Numbered from the stretch's first letter, positions 36,452-46,078 are shown. The stretch is DNA of 63,305 nucleotides from UBA1672 sp050633325 (GCA_050633325.1 JBOEGH010000015.1:1-63305); one strand, 5' to 3'. The notes: a model not told the origin generated them from the sequence alone. Translations and numbers: made by a program.

Positions 36452-37276
36452 TTATTTCAGTATACTCATAATAGCACGATCATATATACGATCCCCAAAC
36501 CATCTACGTATAAATAATAGTGTAAAGGCATATTTACCGCCTGCATATCTTGTCTTTGGTTTTTTGGCTCTGATTGCCTTCAAAACGAGCTTTGTGATGA
36601 CGTCAGGAGGGGAGCTTGATCCCGCTTTATACTCTCTTTCCATTGCATTAACTAATGCATTTACAATTGGCGCATATGGGCCATGACCTGATCGTTCGAT
36701 CATTGGTTTGGTCATAACATCGCCAAATTCGGTTACAATTGCACCGGGTTCGATTATCACGACATCAATTCCAAATGATGACAGTTCCAAACGCAGACAA
36801 TCAGACCACCCTTCAAGAGCATGTTTTGTTCCTTGGTACCACGCCGCCATTGGGGAATATATCTTACCGCCAACAGAGGAAATATTGATAATTTTACCGG
36901 ATTTTTGTTCGCGCATTAATGGAATTATTTTTTGTGTTAAGTTGGCCAACCCAAATAAATTAACTTCAAATTGATAGCGTGCATCTTCTAGCGTTGTTTC
37001 TTCTACAGAGCCAAACATGCCAAACCCTGCATTGTTTATCAGGATATCGATACGTCCGTGATCTTGTTTTATTTGATCAACTACGGCTTGGACGTCTTCT
37101 TCTTTTGTAATATCCATCTTTATTGGTATAGCACCGAGTTTTTTAAGGTCGTCCATTTTTTCAATACGTCTGGCAACGGCGTAAACAGTCATGCCTTCTT
37201 TTATAAGTTTTTTGGTGAAGTCTTCTCCCATTCCGGAAGATGCACCGGTTACGAGTGCAATTTGTGTTTTAGGCAT
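36452..37276 (-). CDS. Short-chain dehydrogenase/reductase (SDR)
   Basis: 274 residues, classical SDR. The coenzyme motif is TGASSGMG (~10-17), with NNAG (~83), catalytic Ser in ISSVGG, and Tyr-x-x-x-Lys as YQGTK (~153). VARRIEK after strand 2 has an Arg typical of NADPH binding. The C-terminal ~30 residues contain an amphipathic or membrane-touching segment (YAFTLLFIRRWFGDRIY), as in SDRs of lipid or steroid-type substrates. Substrate unknown. It is likely regulated by the AraC gene behind it. Confidence 0.9.
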   Translation of the reverse strand: MPKTQIALVTGASSGMGEDFTKKLIKEGMTVYAVARRIEKMDDLKKLGAIPIKMDITKEEDVQAVVDQIKQDHGRIDILINNAGFGMFGSVEETTLEDARYQFEVNLFGLANLTQKIIPLMREQKSGKIINISSVGGKIYSPMAAWYQGTKHALEGWSDCLRLELSSFGIDVVIIEPGAIVTEFGDVMTKPMIERSGHGPYAPIVNALVNAMEREYKAGSSSPPDVITKLVLKAIRAKKPKTRYAGGKYAFTLLFIRRWFGDRIYDRAIMSILK

Positions 37277-37342
37277 AATAATCTCCTAGTGAATAAGTCC
37301 GATGTAACAACATTATATGCAATCAGATGACGACATGCATTG

Positions 37343-37412
37343 GCAATGAATGCCATTGATCTATCAAATCGTGACAATTATATGTTGTGTGCAATAGATG
37401 TTATTGATCTAT
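37343..37412. repeat. Two 22-bp direct repeats, candidate AraC-regulator operator
   Basis: Repeat 1 (37343-37364) and repeat 2 (37391-37412) share GCAAT, then ATG two bases on, then ATTGATCTAT after two more: 18 of 22 positions. They are spaced 48 bp start to start, and lie 67-136 bp upstream of the SDR start. Repeat 1 also contains TGGCA-5-TGCCA around it. Repeat 2 covers the end of the next gene. AraC-type proteins bind paired direct repeats. Confidence 0.5.
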
Positions 37413-38753
37413 ATTGAACTTTTTTAAGCTACTGCTTTGCTTTTCTCTTAGCTTATCTATATCGAATCCATCTATTAAATCGTTGAATACCTGATGCCAA
37501 TTGATCTCTGCTTTTAGATGCAGAAACAAAGAGCCCAAGCCAAGTGCAGCGCGATCCATAAAAACAAACTCACGGGGGACTTGTATTGTTCCAAGCTCAC
37601 GAAGTTTCTTATGTACTTTTTCCGCTGTTTCGCGTCCATATATTCCTTCGGTAACTACACCGATAGGGCGTGTTTTATTTTCCAGTATAGGTCCATATAG
37701 GAAGTTAGCCCATATAAGTAGTGTTTCAATATGATCTTTACTTAGATCTTTAAATCCCCAAGTTGAAAATGCATGTGCAGCAAGATCGAAGTCGTCATTT
37801 TGCAAGGCAAAGTAAAGGTCTATAACACCACCAATAAATTCGACAGGGAATACACGAACACATCCAAAGTCTAGTAAATTGATGGATAGGTCATCGCGTA
37901 CACTGTAATTACCCATATGAGGGTCACCGTGTATCACACCATATTGATATAGTGGCACATACCATGCGCGAAACATATTCATCGCAAGGGTGTTTCTGGT
38001 TTCTTGATCGTGGTCTAAATACCCCATGATTGGCTTGCCTTCTAACCATGTGCTGGTTAATAGGCGATCTGTAGAAAGAGAATCTATGACCTGCGGAATA
38101 TGTACGTTTTTCTCACCATCTAACATGTGGTGATATAGTTTTGTGTATTTAGCCTCTAATGTGTAGTCTAGCTCTTCGCGTAGCCTTTCAGACAGCTCCT
38201 TATGGATTTGCCCTGTTTTGATTGCTTTGTCGTATTTTTCGAATAAGGAAAATATGATCTTAAGTTGGCTTAGGTCTGCATCTATTGCAGATGCCATATC
38301 AGGGTATTGTAGTTTACAAGCAATGTTTTGGCCATCTAGTGAAACAGCTTTATGAACTTGGCCTAAGCTGGCTGCCGCTGCTGCATTTTGTTCAAATGAT
38401 GTGAATTTACTTTTCCAGTTGGCGCCCAGTTCTGCTTTCATTCTACGGCGTACAAACGGCCAGCCCATAGGTGGAGCATTGCACTGAAGTTGTTGAAACT
38501 CTGCGGCATATTCTTTTGGTAATGCTTCGGGAATGGTTGCCAGTATTTGCCCAACTTTCATTAATGGGCCTTTTAAATTGCCCAATGATTGTACAAGCTT
38601 TCCTGCATGTTCTTGTCGTTCAATATTTATGCCAAAGTACTTTTCCCCTGCAAGCTTAATTGCGAGGTTGGCCATGCTTCCTGATACACGGCTGTAACGT
38701 GTTATTCGTTTTCCTAACGTGTTTTGTTCTAATTTATCTTTTGCTTCACTCAT
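37401..38753 (-). CDS. ABC1/UbiB-family atypical kinase
   Basis: 450 residues. Family motifs: the KxGQ region GPLMKVGQILAT, an Ala-rich loop with AAAAASLGQVHKA in place of a P-loop, the catalytic HGDPHMGNY (~272) and LLDFGCVRVF (DFG). Family members (UbiB, Coq8) support ubiquinone synthesis or lipid trafficking; this one is not next to ubi genes, so its role is open. It lacks a clear C-terminal membrane pair. Confidence 0.9.
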   Translation of the reverse strand: MSEAKDKLEQNTLGKRITRYSRVSGSMANLAIKLAGEKYFGINIERQEHAGKLVQSLGNLKGPLMKVGQILATIPEALPKEYAAEFQQLQCNAPPMGWPFVRRRMKAELGANWKSKFTSFEQNAAAAASLGQVHKAVSLDGQNIACKLQYPDMASAIDADLSQLKIIFSLFEKYDKAIKTGQIHKELSERLREELDYTLEAKYTKLYHHMLDGEKNVHIPQVIDSLSTDRLLTSTWLEGKPIMGYLDHDQETRNTLAMNMFRAWYVPLYQYGVIHGDPHMGNYSVRDDLSINLLDFGCVRVFPVEFIGGVIDLYFALQNDDFDLAAHAFSTWGFKDLSKDHIETLLIWANFLYGPILENKTRPIGVVTEGIYGRETAEKVHKKLRELGTIQVPREFVFMDRAALGLGSLFLHLKAEINWHQVFNDLIDGFDIDKLREKQSSSLKKFNIDQ

Positions 38754-38899
38754 ACATACAACAGATAGACTATGTAACGTAAAAGTCTAGTATATTTATC
38801 TGTATTTATTCTGCTTATTTACAATACTGCCATGGACAATACTTATGCTTTATGTTCGAATTAATTTATATGTTAACTATTGTTTTTGGTGGATGTTTT

Positions 38900-39565
38900 A
38901 TGCGTCATAAGTTTTTGTTTGTTGTCTTTTGTGTGTGTGCAATAACATTTCGGGTAAGTCCTGTTCATGCAGGATGGCTTGATTTCTTTTTCCCTGACTT
39001 TCAACAGGGGCCGAGCCCGGCGGAAACACTTAAAGCACCATTCGCGGATGAGGATGCTGTAATCGTTGATATGGATATGTCAGGTAATGCTGCGAATATA
39101 ACACCATTACATATGCGCCACAGAACTAATGAAGTTATTACCCGCTGGGTGCAGCAACATGTACCTAATATGATATCCTATAAGGCGGGAACTTATAAAA
39201 GTGCATATTCAGAAAATTCTGCTTTATTTAGTAAGGTTGGCTTGGGAGAATATTCAAAGTTTCTTAAAGACAAGAATTTTATTAAAACATTAGATACTGG
39301 TAGGTATGATATATCGGGATTTATAAAAGATTATCCTGTACTTTTAAATGAGGGGGCGGTTGATGGTTCTTATCGCTGGTTGTATCAAGTAAACGTAATG
39401 GTTACTTATATTAATTCCGGCGTTAATGATTATGAGGAGGTCGGTTCTTCTGATGCTATCAGTCAGGAGTTTGTAATTAATTTCCAGCTGGGTCGTCATA
39501 AAGATGTTGAGAATGATCATGGTGTTTTGATTGAAACGTGGAGTTCGCGCGTCAAAAATAAATGA
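38900..39565 (+). CDS. DotI/IcmL-like secreted protein, orphan
   Basis: 221 residues from ATG 38900 (GGTGG upstream); the longer start 38852 lacks a ribosome site. The signal peptide ends PVHA before GWLDFFFP. The mature domain resembles the periplasmic domain of DotI/IcmL/TraM (type IVB secretion): VITRWVQQHVPNMISY, then SALFSKVGLGEYSKFL, and a late YRWLYQVNVMVTY. This is recognition by pattern only. No other type IV genes are seen nearby, so it is either an orphan or a recruited fold. Confidence 0.55.
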   Translation: MRHKFLFVVFCVCAITFRVSPVHAGWLDFFFPDFQQGPSPAETLKAPFADEDAVIVDMDMSGNAANITPLHMRHRTNEVITRWVQQHVPNMISYKAGTYKSAYSENSALFSKVGLGEYSKFLKDKNFIKTLDTGRYDISGFIKDYPVLLNEGAVDGSYRWLYQVNVMVTYINSGVNDYEEVGSSDAISQEFVINFQLGRHKDVENDHGVLIETWSSRVKNK

Positions 39566-39642
39566 TTTTATAGGGGCTGTATTTTATTGTTATTAATGTA
39601 CAATCCAATTTTGCGAATCATATGAATTATAAGGAGTTTTGA

Positions 39643-39957
39643 ATGACAGAGAATGTTGCATCTTTTCCTGTTTCCGATAATCAGGAATCTGACAATAGCC
39701 AAGAAGGGCAAGCAAAAGATGTCGGTGGTGTTGCAGGTGAACGACTTGCATCATTTATTGAGCGTGTTGAGCGTTTGGAAGAAGAGAAGGCTGCTTTGAT
39801 GGAAGATATCAAGGAAGTATATGCCGAGGCAAAGGGTGTTGGTTTTGATGTTAAGGCAATCAGAAAACTAGTATCTTTGCGTAAAATGGACGTCGAAAAA
39901 CGCCATGAGATGGAAGCAATACTGGACTTGTATAAATCTGCTGTGGGTATGGTTTAG
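39643..39957 (+). CDS. gapR: GapR (DUF2312) nucleoid-associated protein
   Basis: 104 residues; the last ~75 are the GapR core (AGERLASFIERVERLEEEKA, then KEVYAEAKGVGFDVKAIRKL). GapR is a tetrameric DNA clamp that binds overtwisted DNA ahead of polymerases and helps topoisomerases. The N-terminal ~28 residues are an extra acidic Ser/Asn/Gln tail not needed for the fold. A strong terminator follows. Confidence 0.95.
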   Translation: MTENVASFPVSDNQESDNSQEGQAKDVGGVAGERLASFIERVERLEEEKAALMEDIKEVYAEAKGVGFDVKAIRKLVSLRKMDVEKRHEMEAILDLYKSAVGMV

Positions 39958-39985
39958 TCTTGCTGCTATATAATATTTTAAGTGC

Positions 39986-40017
39986 ATGAGACGTTTTTTT
40001 ACGTCTCATTTTTTTTT
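39986..40017 (+). terminator. Intrinsic terminator after gapR
   Basis: ATGAGACGT (39986-39994) pairs perfectly with ACGTCTCAT (40001-40009), followed by eight T. It reaches to the stop codon of the convergent CDGSH gene. Confidence 0.9.
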
Positions 40018-40258
40018 ATATCTTTGAGTGAGATCCATCACAAAATGGAGTTTTATTTGTGTTTTTGCATTGGCAAAGCCATGCTTTTGCAGTTTTCTCG
40101 GCGGTAAATTTATGGGATTTAAATCCTGTACCCTTGTGTGCCCCATCGCAAAATGGTTGCTTTTCTGAAAGCCCGCAGGTGCAAAACCAGTAATCCTTTC
40201 CTTCTATTAAATCAATTCCTATGGGGGAGGTGTCTACAATTTTCGGTAAATCTCTCAT
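40016..40258 (-). CDS. CDGSH iron-sulfur protein, two cluster motifs
   Basis: 80 residues with two [2Fe-2S] CDGSH motifs: CTCGLSEKQPFCDGAH and CQCKNTNKTPFCDGSH, each a C-x-C...C-x-x-x-H. These small proteins carry redox-active, labile clusters. It is the last gene of the run tsaD-gpsA-acs, 13 bp after acs. Confidence 0.92.
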   Translation of the reverse strand: MRDLPKIVDTSPIGIDLIEGKDYWFCTCGLSEKQPFCDGAHKGTGFKSHKFTAEKTAKAWLCQCKNTNKTPFCDGSHSKI

Positions 40259-40271
40259 GTGTTATGTGCCT

Positions 40272-42248
40272 TTATTTATTATTATTTTTTCTAAGTTGTA
40301 TCAGGTCGTCTATGATATTTGGATCTGCAAGTGTAGATATGTCTCCTAAATCTTCAAAATTATTGGACGCGATCTTTCTTAGGATTCGACGCATTATTTT
40401 ACCTGATCTTGTTTTGGGAAGGGCAGGGGTGAATAATATGTGTTGTGGTGTTGCTATCGGCCCTATAATTTCACGGACATTTTTGATTATTTCATCCTTT
40501 ATTTGATCGGTTCTTTCGTGATCACCTTCCATTAAGATTACGTATGCGAATATGGCCTCTCCTTTTATATCATGTGGAAATCCTACCACGGCGCTTTCTG
40601 CCACTTCTTTGTGTTCATTTATTGCGCTTTCTATTTCTGCTGTTCCCATTCGGTGGCCTGATACATTTAAGACATCATCTGTTCTTCCTGTGATCCAATA
40701 GTAACCATCCTCATCCCTGCGTGCGCCATCTCCGGTAAAGAAGTTATTTGGAAAGTCGGAAAAATAGGTTTCTTCAAAGCGCTTGTCATTGTTGTAAACG
40801 CCGCGCATTTGCCCCGGCCATGAATCTGTTATAACTAATGATCCGCTTGCCTCTCCTGTAATCTTTTGCCCGTTTTTGTCCAATAATGCAGGGGATATTC
40901 CAAGGAATGGTTTTGAGGCAGAGCCGGGCTTTAGGTCAAAGCTGGCTAATGGAGTTATCATATGCCCGCCGGTTTCTGTTTGCCACCATGTGTCGATAAC
41001 AGGGCATCTCTTGTCGCCAACTACATTGTAATACCATTCCCACGCTTCTTTGTTTATGGGTTCTCCGACTGTTCCTAATATGCGCAGTGATTTACGACTT
41101 GTGCATTCGACTTTTTCATTTCCTGCGGCTAATAGTGATCTGAGTGCTGTTGGGGCGGTGTAGAATATGTTTACTTGATGTTTGTCGACTATTTGCCACA
41201 TGCGTGATGCGTCAGGGTGGTTTGGCACTCCCTCATATATAAGGGATATAGCGCCATTAGCCAACGGTCCATAGACTATGTAGGAATGGCCTGTTATCCA
41301 TCCTACATCTGCTGTGCACCAATATACTTCTCCTGATTGGTAATCAAATACATACTCATGTGTCAGGCTGGCATATACCATATAGCCGCCGGTGGTGTGC
41401 AATACTCCCTTTGGTGTTCCTGTTGATCCTGAGGTGTATAGGATAAATAGTGGGTCTTCTGCGTTCATGGGTTCGCATGGACAGTCATTGCTTTGTATTT
41501 CTGTTGCTTCGTGCCACCACACATCTCTTTTGTCGTTCCAGCTTATATTTTCTTCAGTACGCTTTAGTACGAATACCGTGTGTACGTTAAGACATCCTTT
41601 TATTGCTTCATCGACATTGTCTTTTAGGGGGATGGTTTTGTCTCCGCGATATGCGCCATCTGCGGTTATTATTATGTTAGATTGGCAATCTATTATGCGG
41701 TTTTTAAGGCTTTCAGGTGAAAAGCCGCCGAAAACTACCGAATGTATTGCGCCGATGCGTGCGCACGCCAGCATTGCAAAGGTGGCCTCTGGTACCATTG
41801 GCATATATATAGTTACTCTATCGCCTTTTTTTACGCCGCGATCTTTTAGTGCATTTGCAAACTTACATACTTCGTCTTTTAGCTCTCCGTAACTGATTTT
41901 ATAGGATTCTTCGGGTGAATTTCCTTCAAATATCAGCGCCGTAGATGTTAGTTTTTCAGGGAGATGTCTGTCCACGCAATTATAGCAGGCATTCAATATT
42001 CCGTCTTCGTACCATTTGATTGAAACGGGTGATTTAAAACTGGTATTTTTGATGATAGTAGGTTCGGATATCCAATCAATTCTGTTGGCCATTTCTTTCC
42101 AAAATTTGTCAGGGTCAGAAATGGATTTTTTGTATAATTCATCATATGAGCTTGGTGATATTTTTGCTCGTTTTAATGTATTTTCTGATGGTTTGTGTAT
42201 CAAGTCAAATCCCCTTAAATAGTCTCTTTTGGTTGTGTTTTTGACCAT
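40272..42248 (-). CDS. acs: Acetyl-CoA synthetase
   Basis: 658 residues. AMP-forming acetate activation in two steps. Motifs: VVFGGFSPESL, the P-loop-like YTSGSTGTPKG, WWQTETGGH, GRTDDVLNVSGHR, and the catalytic/acetylated lysine in TRSGKIMRR. It follows gpsA with 12 bp. Its placement in a run with tsaD and gpsA and with a CDGSH protein is unusual. Confidence 0.97.
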   Translation of the reverse strand: MVKNTTKRDYLRGFDLIHKPSENTLKRAKISPSSYDELYKKSISDPDKFWKEMANRIDWISEPTIIKNTSFKSPVSIKWYEDGILNACYNCVDRHLPEKLTSTALIFEGNSPEESYKISYGELKDEVCKFANALKDRGVKKGDRVTIYMPMVPEATFAMLACARIGAIHSVVFGGFSPESLKNRIIDCQSNIIITADGAYRGDKTIPLKDNVDEAIKGCLNVHTVFVLKRTEENISWNDKRDVWWHEATEIQSNDCPCEPMNAEDPLFILYTSGSTGTPKGVLHTTGGYMVYASLTHEYVFDYQSGEVYWCTADVGWITGHSYIVYGPLANGAISLIYEGVPNHPDASRMWQIVDKHQVNIFYTAPTALRSLLAAGNEKVECTSRKSLRILGTVGEPINKEAWEWYYNVVGDKRCPVIDTWWQTETGGHMITPLASFDLKPGSASKPFLGISPALLDKNGQKITGEASGSLVITDSWPGQMRGVYNNDKRFEETYFSDFPNNFFTGDGARRDEDGYYWITGRTDDVLNVSGHRMGTAEIESAINEHKEVAESAVVGFPHDIKGEAIFAYVILMEGDHERTDQIKDEIIKNVREIIGPIATPQHILFTPALPKTRSGKIMRRILRKIASNNFEDLGDISTLADPNIIDDLIQLRKNNNK

Positions 42249-42260
42249 AAATAGCCATAA

Positions 42261-43247
42261 CTACTCTTCACTCAGTGGGCGGTTTAGCATTTCTTGTAAA
42301 GCTGTTTCAGGGGATAGGTTACTCCCCAGCAATTTATTCACCGTTTCGGATATAGGCATGTTTACGTCATGTTTTTTGGCCAATTTTACTGCTGCTTCTG
42401 CCGTGTAATATCCTTCTGCTATTCCCTTGCTATTGTTCAGTGCTTGGGTAATGTCAGTTCCTTTTCCTAATGCGTGGCCTAGGGAAAAGTTTCTTGATTG
42501 TTCGGAGGAGCAGGTAAGCATCATATCGCCAATCCCGCATAAACCCATGAAGGTATCTTTTTGCCCACCCATTGCAACGCCTAAGCGAGATATCTCTGCG
42601 ATACCACGGGTAACAAGGCTGGCGCGTGCGCTTTCGCCCATATTCATTCCGTGGGCTATTCCGCATGCTATTGCTATTACGTTTTTCAATGATCCAGCAA
42701 TTTGTGTTCCGATAATATCGTTGGAAATGTAGGGTCTAAAATAAGTGCTAGCAATTGCTTTTTGTAGGGTTTTAGCGATATTTGAGTCTTCACATGCAAG
42801 TGTTGTCGCGGCAGGTTTTCCTGCGGCTATTTCATGTGCGAAATTGGGGCCACTTAGTATGGCGCACTGCGTGCCTGTGAGTGTTTCTTTAACTATATCG
42901 CTTGTGAGTTTGCCGGTTTGTGTTTCAATACCTTTTGAGCATAAAACTAGTCTGTGGTTTTGATTTATTAGGGGTTTTATGTCCTGTAATATTTCTCTAA
43001 TAGCTTGTGCAGGGGTGACTATTAATAGTATCTCACTCTTTAGCGCGATTTTAAGCTCGCTGGTGGCGTTTATATTTTTATTTAGCTCTTGGTCGCTCAG
43101 GTAGGATTTGTTCTTGTGTGTGGCGTTTATTTCGTCTGCAAGGTGTTTTTGACGTGCCCAAAGAGTTACCTCTTTTTTGTTGGTCGATATTGCTTGTGCG
43201 AGTGCCGTTCCCCATGATCCTGCACCGATAATGCTTACTTTGTTCAT
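42261..43247 (-). CDS. gpsA: Glycerol-3-phosphate dehydrogenase (NAD(P)+)
   Basis: 328 residues; makes sn-glycerol-3-phosphate for phospholipids. Rossmann motif GAGSWGTALA at the N-terminus, LCSKGIE, LSGPNFA, and the catalytic Lys in GSLKNVIAIACG (~188). The gene follows tsaD with a 14-bp gap; this pair is common in alphaproteobacteria. Confidence 0.97.
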   Translation of the reverse strand: MNKVSIIGAGSWGTALAQAISTNKKEVTLWARQKHLADEINATHKNKSYLSDQELNKNINATSELKIALKSEILLIVTPAQAIREILQDIKPLINQNHRLVLCSKGIETQTGKLTSDIVKETLTGTQCAILSGPNFAHEIAAGKPAATTLACEDSNIAKTLQKAIASTYFRPYISNDIIGTQIAGSLKNVIAIACGIAHGMNMGESARASLVTRGIAEISRLGVAMGGQKDTFMGLCGIGDMMLTCSSEQSRNFSLGHALGKGTDITQALNNSKGIAEGYYTAEAAVKLAKKHDVNMPISETVNKLLGSNLSPETALQEMLNRPLSEE

Positions 43248-43261
43248 TTATGTGCCATCCT

Positions 43262-44344
43262 TTACGCTTTTACACCTGCACCGTGACGCGGAGCGGCGTT
43301 CGGGTCAAGTGGCCAGCGAGGTCTTGCTTTAAAATCCAGAGGATCGTTTTGTCCACGTTGCAGCCTTTCTATACCGGCCCATGCAATCATTGCACCGTTA
43401 TCCCCGCACAATGATAGTGGTGGGGCGCTGACCTTCATGTCGTGTTTTTGTGCTAATTCGTTCAGTTTTTCCCTGATGGTCAGGTTGGCTGAAACCCCGC
43501 CGCAAATTACTATTGTTGGTTCGGTGGCTCTTTCTTTGTATGTGTGTAAGAACCGTGTAACGGCGCCTTCACACCTATTGGTCAGTATTATGGCCATTTG
43601 GTTTTGTAGGGAAAATGATAAATCTGCAACGTCGTCTTGGTTTAAATCGCCCTCCGGTAGTTTTTCTATGTGGGTGCGAATTGCGGTTTTTAATCCTGAG
43701 AAAGAAAAATCGTGATCCTTTCGTCCTTTTAATGGGCTAGGTAGTGGGAATCGCTTTATTGCAGCATCCGGATCTTTACATTTTTTTGCTATCTTTTCTA
43801 TGTTTGGCCCACCGGGGTAGGGTAGACCCATCATCTTTGCTGATTTGTCCAGACATTCACCTGCGGCATCATCAAGAGTGGTTCCCCATCGTTTGTATAC
43901 GCCGACATCCTCTGCAACTAAAATCTGTGTGTGCCCGCCGGATACTAGCAGTAACAGGTAGGGGAAGTTAATGTCTTCGGCTAAACGAGGTGTTAGGGCA
44001 TGCCCCTCTAAGTGGTTTACTGCGATAAATGGTATATTTTGAGAGGCGGCAATTGCTTTTGCGCTCATCATGCCTATCATAACACCACCTATTAGGCCGG
44101 GGCCGCAAGTTGCAGCCACTCCGTCAAGTTCATTAAAGCTTAGGTTGGCATCGCTTAATGCGGCCTGTATAACCTTGTCAATGTGCTCCAGATGTGCTCG
44201 TGCTGCTATTTCGGGTACAACGCCACCATATACGGCGTGTGTTTCCAATTGACTTAGTACAACATTAGAGCGTATCTCTCTATTGTTGGTAACAATTGCA
44301 GCAGCCGTTTCATCGCAGCTTGTTTCAATGCCAAGAATATTCAT
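43262..44344 (-). CDS. tsaD: tRNA N6-adenosine threonylcarbamoyltransferase
   Basis: 360 residues; final step of t6A37 synthesis in tRNAs that read ANN codons. It opens MNILGIETSCDETAAAIV, with metal-binding HLEGH (~111), and ends with DNGAMIAWAG. The ASKHA fold is complete. It starts a minus-strand operon tsaD-gpsA-acs-CDGSH and is divergent from hemC with only 26 bp between. Confidence 0.97.
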   Translation of the reverse strand: MNILGIETSCDETAAAIVTNNREIRSNVVLSQLETHAVYGGVVPEIAARAHLEHIDKVIQAALSDANLSFNELDGVAATCGPGLIGGVMIGMMSAKAIAASQNIPFIAVNHLEGHALTPRLAEDINFPYLLLLVSGGHTQILVAEDVGVYKRWGTTLDDAAGECLDKSAKMMGLPYPGGPNIEKIAKKCKDPDAAIKRFPLPSPLKGRKDHDFSFSGLKTAIRTHIEKLPEGDLNQDDVADLSFSLQNQMAIILTNRCEGAVTRFLHTYKERATEPTIVICGGVSANLTIREKLNELAQKHDMKVSAPPLSLCGDNGAMIAWAGIERLQRGQNDPLDFKARPRWPLDPNAAPRHGAGVKA

Positions 44345-44370
44345 AATTATAAGAGATAAAGTGATACATA

Positions 44371-45327
44371 ATGACTGTCAAACCAGAATATATATATCCT
44401 GAAAAGATTATTATAGGCACGCGTGGTTCTCCATTAGCTTTGGTTCAGGCTAATATGGTTAAGGATCAAATAGACAAAACTGGACAGAATGTTAGTGTTG
44501 AGCTTCGTATTATAAGGACTTCGGGGGATTGGTCTCCTTCTTATGGGGAGGTCGCTTTGCAAGCGTGCGCGGGTGGTAAGGCACAGTTCGCAAAAGAGAT
44601 CGAGGAAGCTTTGTTGCGTGAGGAGATTGATATAGCCGTTCATTCAATGAAGGACATGGAAACCGAACTTCCTGATGGTTTGATTATTCCTTACATGTTG
44701 CCTCGTGAAGATAATAGGGATGCTTTACTGTCCATTAATGGCCAAAATATACGTGATTTGCCAGATGGTTGTACTGTGGGTACGGTGAGTGTCCGTCGTA
44801 AGTCGTTTTTGTTGAATGTGCGCCCTGATTTAAATGTAGTACCGTTACGCGGTAACGTGCAGACACGTATTGATAAGTTGAAGTCCGGTCAAGTAGATGC
44901 CACTTTGTTGGCTTGTGCGGGACTTAACAGGTTAGGTTTATCTGACGAGATAACGTCTGTTATTGATCGTGATGTTATGTTGCCATCGGTTGGACAGGGT
45001 GCGGTTGGTATAGAGATGCGCAGAGATGATGTTGATAGGTTATCCTTTATTGGCCAATTTTCATGTTGTAACACATATATTTGTGTTGAGGCGGAGAGAG
45101 CAGTTCTTCGTTCTTTGGGGGGCTCTTGTCATACTCCGGTAGGAGTTCACGCGACATATGGGGGGGGAGTTATTAACTTAGTCGTAAAGGTCGTATCTTT
45201 GGATGGTAAGGACGTCTGGTCTAAGGACATAAGTGAGAATGTTGGTTCTGTCGAAGAAGCGGTTGCGATTGGTAGTAAAATAGGTGAGCAGTTACGATCA
45301 TTAGTTCCTGAAGGAGTTTTGGACTGA
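44371..45327 (+). CDS. hemC: Porphobilinogen deaminase (hydroxymethylbilane synthase)
   Basis: 318 residues. GTRGSPLALVQ at the start, RTSGD, HSMKDMET, and the dipyrromethane cofactor Cys in LGGSCHTPVG (~250). It polymerises four porphobilinogens to hydroxymethylbilane. It begins the run hemC-hemD-mitofilin-like-hemY. Confidence 0.97.
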   Translation: MTVKPEYIYPEKIIIGTRGSPLALVQANMVKDQIDKTGQNVSVELRIIRTSGDWSPSYGEVALQACAGGKAQFAKEIEEALLREEIDIAVHSMKDMETELPDGLIIPYMLPREDNRDALLSINGQNIRDLPDGCTVGTVSVRRKSFLLNVRPDLNVVPLRGNVQTRIDKLKSGQVDATLLACAGLNRLGLSDEITSVIDRDVMLPSVGQGAVGIEMRRDDVDRLSFIGQFSCCNTYICVEAERAVLRSLGGSCHTPVGVHATYGGGVINLVVKVVSLDGKDVWSKDISENVGSVEEAVAIGSKIGEQLRSLVPEGVLD

Positions 45328-45346
45328 TTTTGTCTGATATGTTTGT

Positions 45347-46078
45347 ATGAATATGAAAAAGATAGTTATAACGCGACCGGATGAGCAAGGTAAGATATTT
45401 GCTGAGCGTGTGGATTTTTGTGATTATCGTGATTTTTTCTTTGAGCCTCTTTTAAATATTGAAAAGAAGCATGCACCATTTTCACTGTCGGATAAGTGTG
45501 ATTATGATGGTTTTGTAGTTACAAGCATTCATAGTGTAGATGCTTTTGTTTATTCTTTTCCCGATAATATGTATAAGCCTGTTTACTGTGTAGGTAAGTC
45601 TGTTGCTGCGGCAATAAAGGAAAGAGGTGATTATGATGTTAGAATCGTTGCACCAGTAGTAACGGATCTGGTGAGTGGCATCGTTGATTTGTATGGTTCG
45701 TCTGATACGCATTTGTTGTATTTTCGTGGTCGCGATATTTCATTTGATATAAAGAGCAGGTTTAAAGACTGTAATATAACGTTGGATGAAATAATTTGTT
45801 ATGAAGCCTTGGCAGTGCAAAGATTCAGTGATGAATTCATTAGTGCCATAGAGAATAATGAAATAAGCGCCATTACCTTTTTCTCTAAAAGAACAGCTAG
45901 AATATTTAGTGAGTGTGTACGTTCCCACAATATACAAAGTGATTTAGCGGGTATAAAGGCCTTGTGCATTAGTGGCGGCGTGTTAGAATATTTAAATCCT
46001 ATTTTTGGTCAGGATGTAGTGGTTTCTGACACTCCCGATGCGGATGGAATGTTACGCATTGTAAGGTCGTTCTTTTGA
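45347..46078 (+). CDS. hemD: Uroporphyrinogen-III synthase
   Basis: 243 residues, of typically low conservation. The N-terminal KIVITRPDEQGKIFAE, the domain-joining VVTSIHSVDAF, and YFRGRD match the HemD fold of two Rossmann-like domains. It closes and inverts ring D of hydroxymethylbilane. It lies 19 bp after hemC, which supports the call. No strong ribosome site is seen before the two alternative ATG codons. Confidence 0.9.
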   Translation: MNMKKIVITRPDEQGKIFAERVDFCDYRDFFFEPLLNIEKKHAPFSLSDKCDYDGFVVTSIHSVDAFVYSFPDNMYKPVYCVGKSVAAAIKERGDYDVRIVAPVVTDLVSGIVDLYGSSDTHLLYFRGRDISFDIKSRFKDCNITLDEIICYEALAVQRFSDEFISAIENNEISAITFFSKRTARIFSECVRSHNIQSDLAGIKALCISGGVLEYLNPIFGQDVVVSDTPDADGMLRIVRSFF

